Origin: Rhizophagus irregularis
Lineage: Eukaryota > Glomeromycota > Glomeromycetes > Glomerales > Glomeraceae
Reading direction: 5' to 3'
Assembly: GCF_026210795.1 (NCBI RefSeq)
Contig: NC_089442.1
Location: forward strand, 3,038,001 to 3,102,000
DNA: 64,000 nucleotides
The notes under the pieces were generated by a model, which was given only the letters and a program-made list of their open reading frames with translations, did not search any database and had not been told where the DNA came from. Positions 21,260-33,698 of the stretch are shown here, one piece after another; the stretch's first letter is position 1; each line of letters starts with the position of its first letter. The position numbers and the translations under genes were made by a program.

Positions 21260-24200
21260 GCCAAATTGATTTTATTTTTATAAAAAAGCTGGCAATAGCT
21301 CTCTAATAACTTAAGCTTTTCCATGCCTCTCTTTGAGCTTGTGCCCATGATGAAAGATATTCTACATCTTTTTTTTTGAAGAAGCTCCTCTTGCATATTT
21401 GGTTGTTGTTCAACAGTTGGTGTTGTTTCTGAAACTGGCCATACTGAAGGATGCCAAATTCAGTCAATGCTGCAACTTCTTGTCAAATTACGATATTCTC
21501 CCGGTGAAGTAAGATGTTTAAATAGCTCAATTCAACTTTTTTTGTAATAAATTGTCAAATTGTCTCAAAAAATAAAAGGACATTATTTTTTAACTAAAAA
21601 TGAGAAACTTATAAAAAAAAGTATTATATTTATAATAATTTGAATTATATATACTAATTAAAGTTTACTAACAATAATGTTGACATTGTTTTTTGTAATT
21701 GAGATGTATTTTTCTTAATACACTATAATCATAATCCTGGGTATGTTTTTTATTTCAGTTTATTATAAAAAAACGTAAATGACTATTTTTTTTGGCCTTT
21801 CTGGCGTTCTTTTTATTGTTCTTATGAATCTATTATAAAGAATCTTGAATAATATATTATATTTAAAAAATTATACTTAAAAATATTTAGTGAGCAATAC
21901 TTTCATCATAAGGGATGATTGGACAATTAGGATATGTATCTTTAAGCTGATAACCTAAATCATGCAGCCTGAGGATAGAACATTTTCCAACTATCTTATA
22001 TAAAGATATAATAATATAAATATAAAATTGTAATTTGACTTTGACAATTCAATTTTTCTAATAAAATTAACGTTTCAAGAAAGATAATGAATTGATATAA
22101 AATTATTTGATATAAAAATTCGTCTATAATGAAGAGAAAATTTTATATCAAGATTAAGATTTAAACTGAATGATATCAAGATCTCTTTTAGCATTTGACT
22201 TGAATGAGAAGTTCAGAAATATTGAGTATGATTGTAATAAACATTAAGACAGCCTGAGGATAGAACGTCGGACTCGCTTCCAGTTAAAAAACAAAATAAC
22301 CGGTGGGGGAAATTACCGAGATTACCTAATCTTTCATTTTGTGAAACCATCCTTAACTACTAAAAAATTAACCCTGCTAAAATCCGCGTCTTATATAAAG
22401 ATATAAAGATTTAAATATTAAAATCTTCTTCAGCATTTGACTGAAAAATATTGAGTATAAGAAAATTCTTGTTAAAAGAATTTAATGATTTGTAGTGGAA
22501 GTTTTTGAATATATTTGGTGAAATCATATAATTTGCCAAACCATTGACAAATCCCCATCTGGTCCTTTTGATTTGATTTGACATAACACAGTGACTGCTG
22601 ATGGCATTTTTATTTCTTTTACTTTCATGATTTTTATAATGAATAGAATGCTTTCCTTCAACTCTAAATTTCTAAATTATTTTCAGATAATCTCTCTTCT
22701 TTGATATTAATGTGTTTTCTACCAAGACTATAAAACTCTAGTGTATTAAAACTTTGGAAGATGTTCAACGGGAAGAGCTTATAAAATAGATCGTATTATT
22801 CTATTTAAAAAAAAAAAGACGATGTAAAATCTATTTTATACTAGGAAATAATGATAAACGGAAACAAAGAAGTAATGATTAATTATATATCTGTTAACAC
22901 AGTGTGCAATACATCGTACATTAATTAAAAGAATACTTCTGGTAAGATAATTTCCTATACAATGTATACTATAATTATAAACTAATTCATTGAAAAAGCA
23001 ATATCGTTTAATTGCTTTGGATTTTCAGATCATCACGTGTTGTGATAAACAGGTTTTATGAAAGTGAATGTCATTGTTTATGAAGTCATCTGATTTTTTT
23101 ACTTTTTTTATTTATTTTTATTTTTATTTCAGTTGAAAGTATTGACTTATCACTTGAAGATTCACTCTTTAAAGTTTGGAATCAAAGACATCTTGAAAAA
23201 CTATGAAAACTTTGACGATAAACGTGTAAATACCCAGGATATGATGGTAAATCTTGAATTTCCCATTTATTATTCTTATTATAATGCTATTATAAAGCAA
23301 ATTACATTCTCAATTTTTAATCTATTTGATATTTTTAGTTCTTATCTCCTATTTAAATGAACATGAAGAGGAAAAAGATCGAACAAATAAAACATTTAAA
23401 ATATTTATCAAATCAATAAATTAATATTTGTACGGAAAGAAAAAAAAATGGAAAGAAAAAAAAAGAAAGGGAAATAAATCGTTGGTCTCAATAAAATATA
23501 CTAAAGATATTTATACTTAAAATATTTGGGCTGTGCTTTAATCACATGTTAAGATATCTTTATTTTTTGAAAGTTATTCACATTTAGCCACCACCACAAC
23601 CACCACAGCCATAAAATTTGAATTCGGCTGGGTAGTAAATTCAATCATCAAGACCAATCATCAAGTTCGTTATAATTAAAGATTTTTGATAAGTATACAA
23701 GTATATCATTTTTATTTTCCAAGCCAAAAAATTTTTAATAAATACCAATTTTATACTATAAAGAAATAGAAGATAACCAATTATTTAATTTGGTATTATT
23801 TATTTATGACAAAGTAAACGAACGAACCTTTTTGTTTATCAACTAATAAATCATCTAAGCAAAATATTCAAAACTATCAAAAGAAAACGGGTAATAATAA
23901 CAAGAGGTTTATTAAACTGTTATTACCGTATATCAATTCTCTAAAATCCGCTTCTTGTTTGTAACACATTTCTTTATTTGGTACGATTTGAAGTCACGGG
24001 TTTTCTGGCCTCACGTGATTTTCACCTCCGATTTATTGATCTATATCAAATAAACTTCCAATTTACTAAATAAAGCTCAGGATTTACAATGGTTCTCATT
24101 TCCTAGTTTGTAATGTACAACCATATATATTAAAAGCGCTTCTTTTCGGAGAATTCTTCGTTAACGCTTCTAAATAATCAACAAATGTCGATATGAAGAT

Positions 24201-25500
24201 CAAAAATTTTGGTTACGTAATGATTTGTACTTATTAGTAAATCTGATTACGTAATTCTTAAATGTTATGCTGAACTAATCTTTATATTTTTTTTAACTGA
24301 TCATCACTAATCTATTACATACTTCAAACTTTATTATAATAAAGTACGGACCGATCTTTTATAAATTTTATAAATACTTGCTTATACAATCTTTTTTTTT
24401 ATTTATTTTTTTTTTCACAAAGAAAAAATAAATACTGTAATGTTTTATTAGATTTACAGGAATCAAGGTAGATCCGACGAAAATCTGTGAAATTTTTGGT
24501 AACAAAATTACGGATAATACTTTTTCCGGTTTCAAATTTCTGTACATCAAAATTCTTTATTAATTTTAGGCTAGATTTTAACAAATAAATATTTATAATT
24601 CTGGCAATAATGCCGATCTCAAGTAATGTCGGCCAGAGGCAGAAATGAACGAATAACGAATCCGATTTTTAAAAACTTTTCTTTTACAAGTCATACTTCT
24701 GATACTTCTGATCAAAGATTTCAATATAATAAAAATTTTTTGTGATCATTATTTAGAAAAAAAAATAATTATTATTTTATTAAAACATTTGATTAAAGTT
24801 TCAAGAATATTTATTATCTTGTAAAAGAAAAAGGAGGTAACGTTACATTATTGTATGGCTGAAATGTTTTTTTTTTTACGCGTGAAATTTTAAATGTGTT
24901 TCATTTCTTTTTTTTTCTATAAGATAAATATTTATTTGTAATATATTTTAAAGACGCAGTATTCTTTTTTGTAATGTTATCGTTAGATTTCCTAATTACA
25001 ATTAGTCATATCGAAACTTTTTTAGCAAAATATTGACGGAGATTTATTTGATTAACTGAAAAAAAAAAATAGGGGAACTTTTTATTTACAATAAGATGCA
25101 AATTATTAAATAAAATTTGATCATGTTCTTTCACAAAAAATAAATACTTCGTTTTTGTGAAACCAAACAATTCCTTTTTTATAACGACAGTAAAAACCAA
25201 TCAATGCTTAATACGAAGAAATGAAACCTAAAACTACGATCTTCTTAACCTAGAAATTATAAACTAAAACAATAAATTTTATTTACAATTTTTTTAAAAA
25301 GATATTCTTTTAAAAAATAAGGTTATTAAAATATATATATATATATGTATATATGCATAAGAACAATTATTAAAATAAGCGCCCAAAAGGTTTGACCGGA
25401 AATGTCCGTTGAATGAAAATGCGACAAACCATACGGCCGAATAACTGTAATTACCGAAATGTTCTGTAGCTATACGGAAAATTATCGGGAATTTTTTTTT

Positions 25501-25587
25501 CACCAGGTAATACGTCGGTAATACACCAGTAATACACCAGTAATACACCGTAATACACCGGTAATACTCCGGTAATACTCCGGTATA
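25501..25587. repeat. Minisatellite, about 12-bp unit
   Basis: About eight variants of GGTAATACACC and GGTAATACTCC. The minus-strand open frame over it (YYRCITVYYWCITGVLP) is only a translation of the repeat. Confidence 0.85.
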
Positions 25588-26699
25588 CGCCCATAGGCCA
25601 GGCCATAGGTCATAGGTAATACACACCCATAGAACATAGAGGTCGCGTGTTTAAGACATTTTTTTTTTAAATTTAATTAATTTAATTTAAATTTTTGATT
25701 CAAAGAAGAACCACCTGTCAAAATTCTTATTTGTTAATATTAATGTAAAAAATAATTTAGTGATGCATTGACACGTTTCTTTATTTGTACCTAATTTTTT
25801 AGTAATGATAATCCTATTTATTAATTTGAAACTTGAAAGAAATTAAAAGATCATCCAACAATTATTCATTTTTTCTTATTAAAGTAATTTTAATTTCAGA
25901 AATGAAACAAATTTTGTAATATTACAGGTTAAAAATTAATGCATTTTTTTATTATTCGAAATTATTTTTTCATGAAATAAATTTATTAAAATTTTTTTTT
26001 CTTTTTTAAAAAAAAAAAATATATACAGTATATGATGACGATGCTCCTCATTTTTTGTACCATTATTTGTGTGTCGCGTGGAATTATTACGTAATTTTAT
26101 TAGTTTCATATATGTATACTGTATAAGATATTTGGCAATCATTAACCAAATTCGTTTAATTCATTGGTATCCTTAAAATAGGTACACAACTTTTTTCATT
26201 ATTCCTTTTCATCGTAAAAGAAAAAAAAGGTCAAAGCCTCCCGAATTACATATTTCTTTTTTTAAATAATATATTATTTTTCTCACTATTCATCCCATAT
26301 TCGGAAAAAGTGATAATATTAATAATATTAATAGTAAAAACAGTGTTCCAAGGGTTAAATTAGTTGTCAACCCATTTCCGGATTATTATTTTATTTATTT
26401 TTTAAAGTAATAAATTACTAAAATTAATCCACAATTAAAAAATCCTAACCCTTTAAAATAATATTCACCTTAAAGATTCCATATATCGGCAATGATGTCC
26501 CGGTTAATTTTAGTACTTCCACTAAAGTACGTGATAATCCATTGAACTTTGTATTTTTGGTAAAAAAAGATGTTCAGTACCTTTTCCTATTAAGGGTACC
26601 CTATGTTTCATCTTTTTTTTTTTTTTTGAATGAATGTTTTTTTTTTACTGTGTGACGATCATTTTAGGGATCGGTGATTTTTATATAAACACTTTTTTT

Positions 26700-26838
26700 T
26701 TCTTTAAAAAAAAAATTTTTTTTTATAATAAATAGCTGGACTTCTTCCCCTTTTTCCCTTTTTCCATAAAAAAAAATAAAAATAAAAATAAAATAATATA
26801 AAATAAAAAAAAATATACATTTTTCTTTAAAAAAAAAT
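26700..26838 (+). promoter_or_regulatory. Likely core promoter and 5' UTR of the methyltransferase gene
   Basis: TTTTTTATAATAAATAG (about 26717-26733) is TATA-like and is followed by a C/T-rich tract (CTTCTTCCCCTTTTTCCC) and then an A-rich leader directly before the ATG at 26839. This is a common fungal layout; position only, not proven. Confidence 0.35.
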
Positions 26839-28086
26839 ATGGGTACTTGTGCTTCTAAAGCGGTAAAATGTAATGACCATTGGATGGACGGGATTCCTAT
26901 TGATGAAGAATTAACCCCATCACATAGAATTATTAATGGTAGAAGATTTCATACTGATGAAACTGTAAAATATATTTTTCCTAATGATGATGAAGAGATT
27001 GAAAAGTTAGAATTACAATATTATTTGTTTAAAGAATATTGGAGAACATGTTATACTTCTCCCATAACTCCGATGTTAACCGCAGGTGGTGGTCGTGTCC
27101 TTGATATTGGGTAAGTTTTTTAAAAAATTTTTAAAAATATATTAATTAATACAATTTATGTATTTTATATATATATATATACTGTATATATATATAATTA
27201 TTATATACATATTTTTTCTTTATTTTTTTACTGCGCAATTTATTGACGTTCTTTTTTTTATTGTTCAATAAGATGTGGTCCAGGAACGTGGATAATGGAT
27301 TTGGCATCTAAATATAAATCAACAACATTTATTGGTATTGATATATCCCCCATGTTTCCACAACATGTCAAACCAAGAAATGCATCATTTGTTCAATATA
27401 ATATTCTAAATAAAATACCATTTCCTAATGATACATTTGATTATGTACATCAATCACTCTTATCTTCAGCATTCACGACTTCACAATGGAAAGAAGTGAT
27501 AAAAGAAATAGTTCGAGTGACGAAACCAGGAGGATGGATAGAATTTCTTGAATATGATTATTTTGTACATAATGAAGGACCGATCTCACAACGAATAAAT
27601 GCCAGTACGATTTCATTTTTCTTATCACAAGGATTGATTCCTAATATTAGTAAACATCTTCCGGAAATTTTACAATCAACCGAACAATTAATGGATATTC
27701 ATTGTGAAATAAAATCGGTACCAATTGGAAATTGGGGTGGAACCTTAGGTTCTGTGGTATGTTATGATTTACTTTGTTGAATATTTTACGTTTAATTTTA
27801 TATTACTTGAAATTTAATTTACTAAAAATATTTTACATTTAACCAAAAATATTTTACATTTAACCAAAAATATTTTACATTTAACTAAAAATATTTTACA
27901 TTTATTTAATTATAGGCTCTTGAAGTTATTGGTATAGAAATATCAGCACTTCGAAATAATTTACAACCTTTGATGGGATTAAGCGATCAACATTACGAAG
28001 CATTAATTGAAGGTTTTGTTTCCGAGGTTAATAAATATAAATCATATATTAACACTTTTAGGTTTTATGCCCAAAAAGTGATGTAA
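26839..28086 (+). CDS. Class I SAM-dependent methyltransferase with N-myristoylation signal
   Basis: Exons 26839-27110, 27273-27756 and 27916-28086 give 308 residues. Introns are GTAAGT..AAG (162 bases) and GTATGT..TAG (159 bases), phases 2 and 0. The first junction completes motif I, VLDIGCGPGTW (about residues 87-97); FIGIDIS follows as the ribose-binding acidic strand and VTKPGGWIEF as a later strand, a Methyltransf_25/11-like core. The protein starts MGTCASK: Gly2, Ser6 and Lys7 fit N-myristoylation and Cys4 could be palmitoylated, so membrane anchoring is likely. The substrate is unknown; this fungal class is often annotated only as an UbiE-like or LaeA-like methyltransferase. The first exon has an acidic linker (NDDEEIEKLELQYYLFKEYW). 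No broken motif was seen. Confidence 0.9.
27821..27903. repeat. Intronic tandem repeat, 4 x about 21 bp
   Basis: Copies of AAAAATATTTTACATTTAAC lie inside the second intron of the methyltransferase gene. They end just before the acceptor and account for about half of the intron. Confidence 0.9.
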
Positions 28087-28603
28087 AATATTTTTTATGA
28101 GTATATAATTTTAGACATAATTTTCATTATTTTTTTCGTAGTCATAAAAGAAAAAGTGCATAACATGTGTAAATCATCATTTTATTTGTATATTTTTTTC
28201 CCTTTTTCTTTCCCTTCCCTTCCTCTCTTTACTCATTTTATTCTATTATTATTTTATTTCTTAATCAAGAATTTGTACAAGATTACAAAAAAAAAATTGT
28301 ATTTTTTTTTATACGAATCAGATAGCAGATAACAAATAGCATTGACGTTACAATTATTCAAAAACCCCATTCCCCCAACCCCCAATATTATAAAAACAGT
28401 AAATACACCAATGTAATAATAATAAATAGATCTAATGTAAAATAATAATAAAATACTGCGTAAATAATCAAGTTGCACAAAAATATTAAAAATATTTAAA
28501 TCTAAGAAACCTTCTTATTAGAAAAAAAAACCTGTTTGAAAAAAAACCTGTTTAGAAAAAAACCAGTTTTTTTTTTTAAAAAAAAAAAGAAAAAAAAAAA
28601 TAA

Positions 28604-28634
<31 letters not shown>

Positions 28635-28823
28635 GCAAATAAATAAATATAGAATATGTACTGCTACGTCTTTTTAGAAGTAAAAAAAATTTGTAATTAT
28701 TTTATTAATATTTAAATCACATGGTCAAAGTAATGCAAAATATGTACGGTAACTACGGTATGTACGGTTATTGACTTATTGATGTAATTTATTACAAAGA
28801 ATTAAGTTTTTTTTTTTTGAATC

Positions 28824-28944
28824 GGAGTAGTAAAGGAGTAGTAAAGGAGTAGTAAAGGAGTAGTAAATGAGTAGTAAATGAGTAGTAAATGAGTAGTAAC
28901 TGAGTAGTAACTGAGTAGTAAATGAGTAGTAAATGAGTAGTAAA
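28824..28944. repeat. Minisatellite, 11 copies of an 11-bp unit
   Basis: The unit is GAGTAGTAAAK: a run ending AAAG, then AAAT, then two with AACT, then AAAT again. The length is exactly 121 bp. Because 11 is not a multiple of three, it reads open in several frames as a false protein. Confidence 0.95.
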
Positions 28945-29506
28945 TATTCCATTAAAAAACCACGAATCAGCATGAATCATAATAAAAACCTTTTTAGTAC
29001 AATTAATTATCATATAAAAATTGTTCTCCTTACATTTTTTTTCCCTGATTTGAATATCTGATCCATTTTTATTTTTTTTTATAATTCCGAAATTAGTTAA
29101 TTTAAAATTAATTATAGGAAAGAAAAAATCGTGGTGAAACAATTAATTACATGTAAACTGTATATATATTATATATATATATATATATATAAAAGGTAAA
29201 TGAAACTTGAAATGTTTCATGTTAAGGGATTTTTTTATGGATCTACAGTATATCATAAGTACCGTGCTTGTAATTTTATTATTATCGTGCTGTAAATTAT
29301 TATCGTGTTTGTTTAAATTATAAATTATTACAAATTTTTTTTTTTTTCAAGAAATTCAATAAATTTCAATTAAACCACGTTGTTTATTTGAAATTTTAAA
29401 GTTTTTTGGTTTAATCCATTAATAATTATCTTTTTGTTTTTTTTCCTTTTTATTGTATAAGAAAATAAATTTAGGTTAGAAGAATTTTTTTTTTTTCACA
29501 TACACA

Positions 29507-29865
29507 AATTATTGAATCTAACGTATTATTATAGAGTATTGAATCTAACGCATTATAATAAAGTATTGAATCTAACGCTTATTATAAAAGTATTGAATCT
29601 AACGCTTATTATAAAAGTATTGAATCTAACGCATTATTATAAAAGTATTGAATCTAACGTATTATTTAAAAATACACAATCTATCGCAAATTATTGAATC
29701 TAACGCTTATTATAAAGTATTGAATCTAACGTATTATTAAAAATACACAAATTATTGAATCTATCGCAAATTATTGAATCTATCGCAAATTATTGAATCT
29801 ATCGCAAATTATTGAATCTAACGCATTAAAAATACACAATTATTGAATCTAACACATTATTATTA
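29507..29865. repeat. Minisatellite of TTGAATCTAACGCATTAT type
   Basis: Thirteen TTGAATCTA cores are spaced 18-45 bases apart. Two variants alternate in blocks: CTAACGCWTATTATAAAGTA and CTATCGCAAATTA. Confidence 0.9.
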
Positions 29866-30095
29866 AAAATTAAGGTTAGGTTTATTATAATGATTTTTTA
29901 CGCACGTATAATACGTACAATAGTTTTGTAGGTTTTAATATGATACATTTGTTACATTATTATACAATGTAAAGGAACAATAAAAAAATACAATGAAAAA
30001 AAAATAAAATCGTCCAAAAAAAAAAAGAAAAAAAAATATACAAAAGAAATATTTAAAGAAAATTTTGAAATATAAACTATGACTAACGCCCATCG

Positions 30096-31991
30096 TTAAA
30101 ATTTCACGTCTATATTACCACGATTTGATTTAATATTTATCTTACCAATTAATATCAAATCATTAAAATTACCTATATTATCACTTTTTTGATTAAGAAT
30201 ATCAAGACCTTTTTCAATTTTAACATTTCCATTCGAAGAATTTATATCGTATTGTCCATTAAATGTACCATTCTAAAAAATGAAAAAAAACTATATATCA
30301 GATATGTAACACGTTATATGTAATTATTAATATATAAAAATAACTTACAAATTTGATCGAGACGTTAGAACTATCAGAATTTATATCAATATTGGGACTT
30401 TTGATTCCTTCTTGAATATTTATACCAAGATTAATAATTTCTCCTTTTGGTGCTTTAATTTTAATATTATTATTAGATTGTCTATTAATATCATTCAATA
30501 AATTATTATCATTTAAAGTTAAATTTAATTTAACGGAACCAGTATCGGTAATAATATTTAATCCATTTCTCGTATTTAAATTTCCATCAATATTTCCATT
30601 ATTAGTCGTTATTGATAATTGATTCGTAAATAAAGTATTATTAAAAATAATATCACCTTTAGAAGTTATTAATTGAATTGGAGAATTTAAATCTTGATTT
30701 AATTTTATGTTAAATGTTTTTGAATCAATTTTTAAAATTGAATTTGTATTTGGTGTATTTTGTGTATTTGGTAATGATAATTCTAATCGAGCTGATATAC
30801 ATTTTGGTGGTATCGTCAAATACCCCAGCCATGATAATGTATTTGAATTTGGAAATGATTTTCGTAACTGTATGCAGGATTTGAATTAATAATGTTTCGA
30901 AAAGAAAGAAAAGAAAGAAAGAAAAAAAAAAGGAACTTACTATTTGTAAATTAAAATTAGAATCTCGGAATTCTGATTTTGTAAAAGAATCAGAATTTTT
31001 TATTGTCGCAAGTCGAACGGTTAATGTAGCATTACCGTTATTACTATTATTATTATTATTATTGTTATTGTTATTGGACACGTTATTTTGTGAAACTATA
31101 ATTTCCCCTTCCTGCAAAAATAATAAATTTAATTTACCTTTTAATTATTATTATTATTATTTTATTTTATTTTATTTTATTTTATTTTTTTATTTTTTTT
31201 TTGTCTTATTTATTATTTCTTTACCTGAACGTTATTAAAATCTTCAATTATAAAATTGTTATAAATATTTGGATCAAAAGAAATTGTTTCCGATGGCATT
31301 AAATCAAATTTTTCGGTTAAATGATAACAATTTTGGTAAGTAACTATAACGGCAACCTAAAAAAAAAATTCATTCAGAAATTTGAATTGTTTTAAATAAG
31401 GAAAAAAATATTTTTATATAAAAATTAGTTTTAACTTACTGCATAAATCAATCCTAATATTAATAAAGTGGCTGTAACCCATATCCATATTAATAACCCT
31501 CTTGTATTACAATAAGAACAACAAAATTTCTTACGCCTTTCTATATTCGAAAAAGAAGAAAAACAAAATCTTGTTTTAAAATAAATCAAAAAAAGTTAAA
31601 ACAAACCAAAAAAATAAAATCATATATTGAAAAAAAAAAAATTAATTAATTTAATACTTTTGTTTATACTTTTGTTTGATTTACTTGAAATTGTATCATC
31701 ATCATCATTCAACCAATAATCTCCATCCAAATTACGTTCATGCGTTCTATTATTATTAATATTACTATTACTTAAAGAACTCATATTACTAAAATTTAGA
31801 CTAACTTCACTTATATTACTAATATTACTAATGATACTTGTATTATTAACATGACTAATTTTACTTAATCTACTGAATTCTTCTTCTCTCATCATTGCAC
31901 TCGCTTCCACAAATTCTAATGTTCTTCGTTGTTGAAATTTTTTATTACTTTTATTTTCTTCTATTGCTTCTAATGTGTTTGTATTTGACAT
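30096..31991 (-). CDS. Single-pass membrane protein with DUF4097-like beta repeats (paralogue A)
   Basis: Exons in transcript order: 31991-31685, 31540-31440, 31356-31225, 31111-30941, 30867-30349, 30272-30096; intron phases 1,0,0,0,0; 468 residues. The Ser/Asn-rich cytoplasmic N-terminus (about 115 residues) ends in a Cys- and Arg-rich patch (RRKKFCCSYC), then one membrane span (GLLIWIWVTATLLILGLIYA). After the span come a short ordered region, a poly-Asn stretch and then repeats of beta strands with a turn: TSKGDI, TNNGNI, TDTGSV, APKGEI, SSNGNV, SNRGNI. The last exon resembles that of paralogue B. The fold should be a right-handed beta-helix-like DUF4097 (putative adhesin) domain facing outside. 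Function is unknown. Exon count, lengths and phases match the neighbour, so the pair arose by tandem duplication. Confidence 0.85.
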
Positions 31992-33698
31992 TTTTAATAA
32001 AATTTGTTTAAAATTTGGGAAGGATTATTTTTGACGGATTTTTTGAATGATTGCAAATCTTTTTTTTTATGTAAAAAAAAAAAAAAGTATTATGTCAAGG
32101 TAAAAAAAAAAAAGAAAGAAAAAAAGAAAGAAATTGATTTTTGTTACGTTTTTATATAAACTTTTTTTTTTTTTTTTTTTTTACAGTTTTTTTTACAGTT
32201 TATATATTATTTATTATTTCTTATATACACAAAAACTCTTTTTTATCCTTGAAAAAAAAAAAAAGAAAAAAAGAAAAAAAAGAAATTTCTATTTAAAAAA
32301 TTTCTATTAAAAAATTTTTTAATATTATGCAATCAATGCAATATGGAAAAATATAGAAAAAAATTATTTTAAATAATAATTCTATATTTGAAAAATATTT
32401 TTAATAAATTTTTTTTTTTTTTTTTTTTTTGTTCTTTTTTTTATTGTACAAAATTTAATTTTATTTGACTTATTTAAATAATATTTGTGGAAAATCTATA
32501 CTACTAAAGTAATTTATTTTAAACCGGAATCAATTTTTTAAAACGTTACAGAACATTTTAATTCAAGTAATAACAAATAACAAATATGCAAGAGATCATC
32601 TATTGCACATGTAACGTAACGTAACCATTAATGTAATTATTTTGAAAATTGTTTCGAGTTGTTTGAAAAGTGAAAACTAAGTTCATACATTCATTGACTG
32701 AAAGTACGAAGTATGAAATAATAGATAAGGAGAATAAGATTTGTTTCTTAATCACAAGGGAAAACTTTACCACAAGGGAAAAAACTTAATCACAAGGAAA
32801 AAATGTAAGCAAAAAGTAACATTTAATAATTTTAATAATAAAGACAATAAAACCCAAAAAAAAAATATATTATAATTTCAAACTTTAATGATTAAAATAA
32901 AAATGGAAATAATTCATTTGATTATTTGTTTTTTTATAATCTAATTATATATCTTTTTTTATCTTACGCAGTTTCTGTAATTCACTAACAATGGTAATTC
33001 ATTTGGTGATTGATCTTTTTTTATCAAAACAAAGGGAAAATCCGACGATTACACAAACGACTGAAAAAATTAGTCAGGGGAACTTGGGCTTAAATACATC
33101 CTATTAAAGCCCAATGTTTTTTATCATGGTACCATTATTCATGTTAAAAAAAAAAACGGATAAAATTTAAATAATTTAAGAATATTTTTGTTTTCTTGAA
33201 TGCCTTCTAAAAAAAATAAAAAAATAATTTAATAATAATAATAACAACAATAATAAAGCTAAAAAGCCAATTCTACAAATCAAGAATGTAAATCTTTCAA
33301 CTTGAATTTGATTCGTTCCTTTTTCATGATGATGGTAAATTGTAATTTTCAATTTTGGGAAAAAAAAAATATTTTTTTTTTGGCGATCATTCTTATGTCG
33401 GTTTAATGTATGATGTCATAACGGAGTGCGTTTTTATGGTATTGTTTGCTGTGACATTATTCACAATTTATTTATTAAATAAATAACTAAAACGTGTGTG
33501 TTCCCGCGTTCTTTTTGATTGCATCTTTATAATATCATTGTTTATTTTATTTACTATAATCCAAATCCGTATTCTTATTTATCATATACATATTTATAAT
33601 AATAATAATAAAAATAAAATAAAAAAAATTCACCAATAGTACATAAAAAAAATTGTACATATTATACATATTATATATATATATATATTATATAACAA
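31992..33698. other. Spacer between the two tandem paralogues
   Basis: It holds the promoter side of paralogue A and the 3' flank of paralogue B, with long A and T runs (for example 32162-32182 and 32408-32430). No further gene seen. Confidence 0.5.

Larger units (their letters stand above)
21260..26838. other. Long AT-rich intergenic region with scattered relics
   Basis: Near 21290-21480 the minus strand carries a broken coding-like patch. CAGCCTGAGGATAGAAC occurs twice (about 21966 and 22252). The second copy is followed by a relatively GC-rich stretch of about 115 bp (22268-22385) and then the same TCTTATATAAAGATATA that follows the first. At about 23588-23645 the minus strand has a short Gly/Cys-rich end (EFKFYGCGGCGGG then stop) that could be a last exon. 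No complete gene is supported. The last 150 bases hold the methyltransferase promoter. Confidence 0.4.
28087..30095. other. Intergenic region with several minisatellites
   Basis: No gene. It holds a C/T-rich tract (28195-28230), an (AAAT)n microsatellite (about 28601-28650), a GAGTAGTAAAT array (28824-28944), a TA run near 29161-29190 and a TTGAATCTAACG array (29507-29865). Open frames over the arrays (LLLIYYSFTT or ESNTLL types) reflect the repeats. Confidence 0.6.

Noticed and set aside
23588-23645. Gly/Cys-rich last exon on the minus strand
   Set aside because: A convincing upstream exon could not be found; a stop lies shortly before in the same frame.
25294-25626. Minus-strand frame over the GGTAATACACC array
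   Set aside because: Repeat translation only; no motif.
28776-29142. Minus-strand frames with LLLIYYSFTT repeats
   Set aside because: Produced by the 11-bp GAGTAGTAAAT minisatellite, open in more than one frame.
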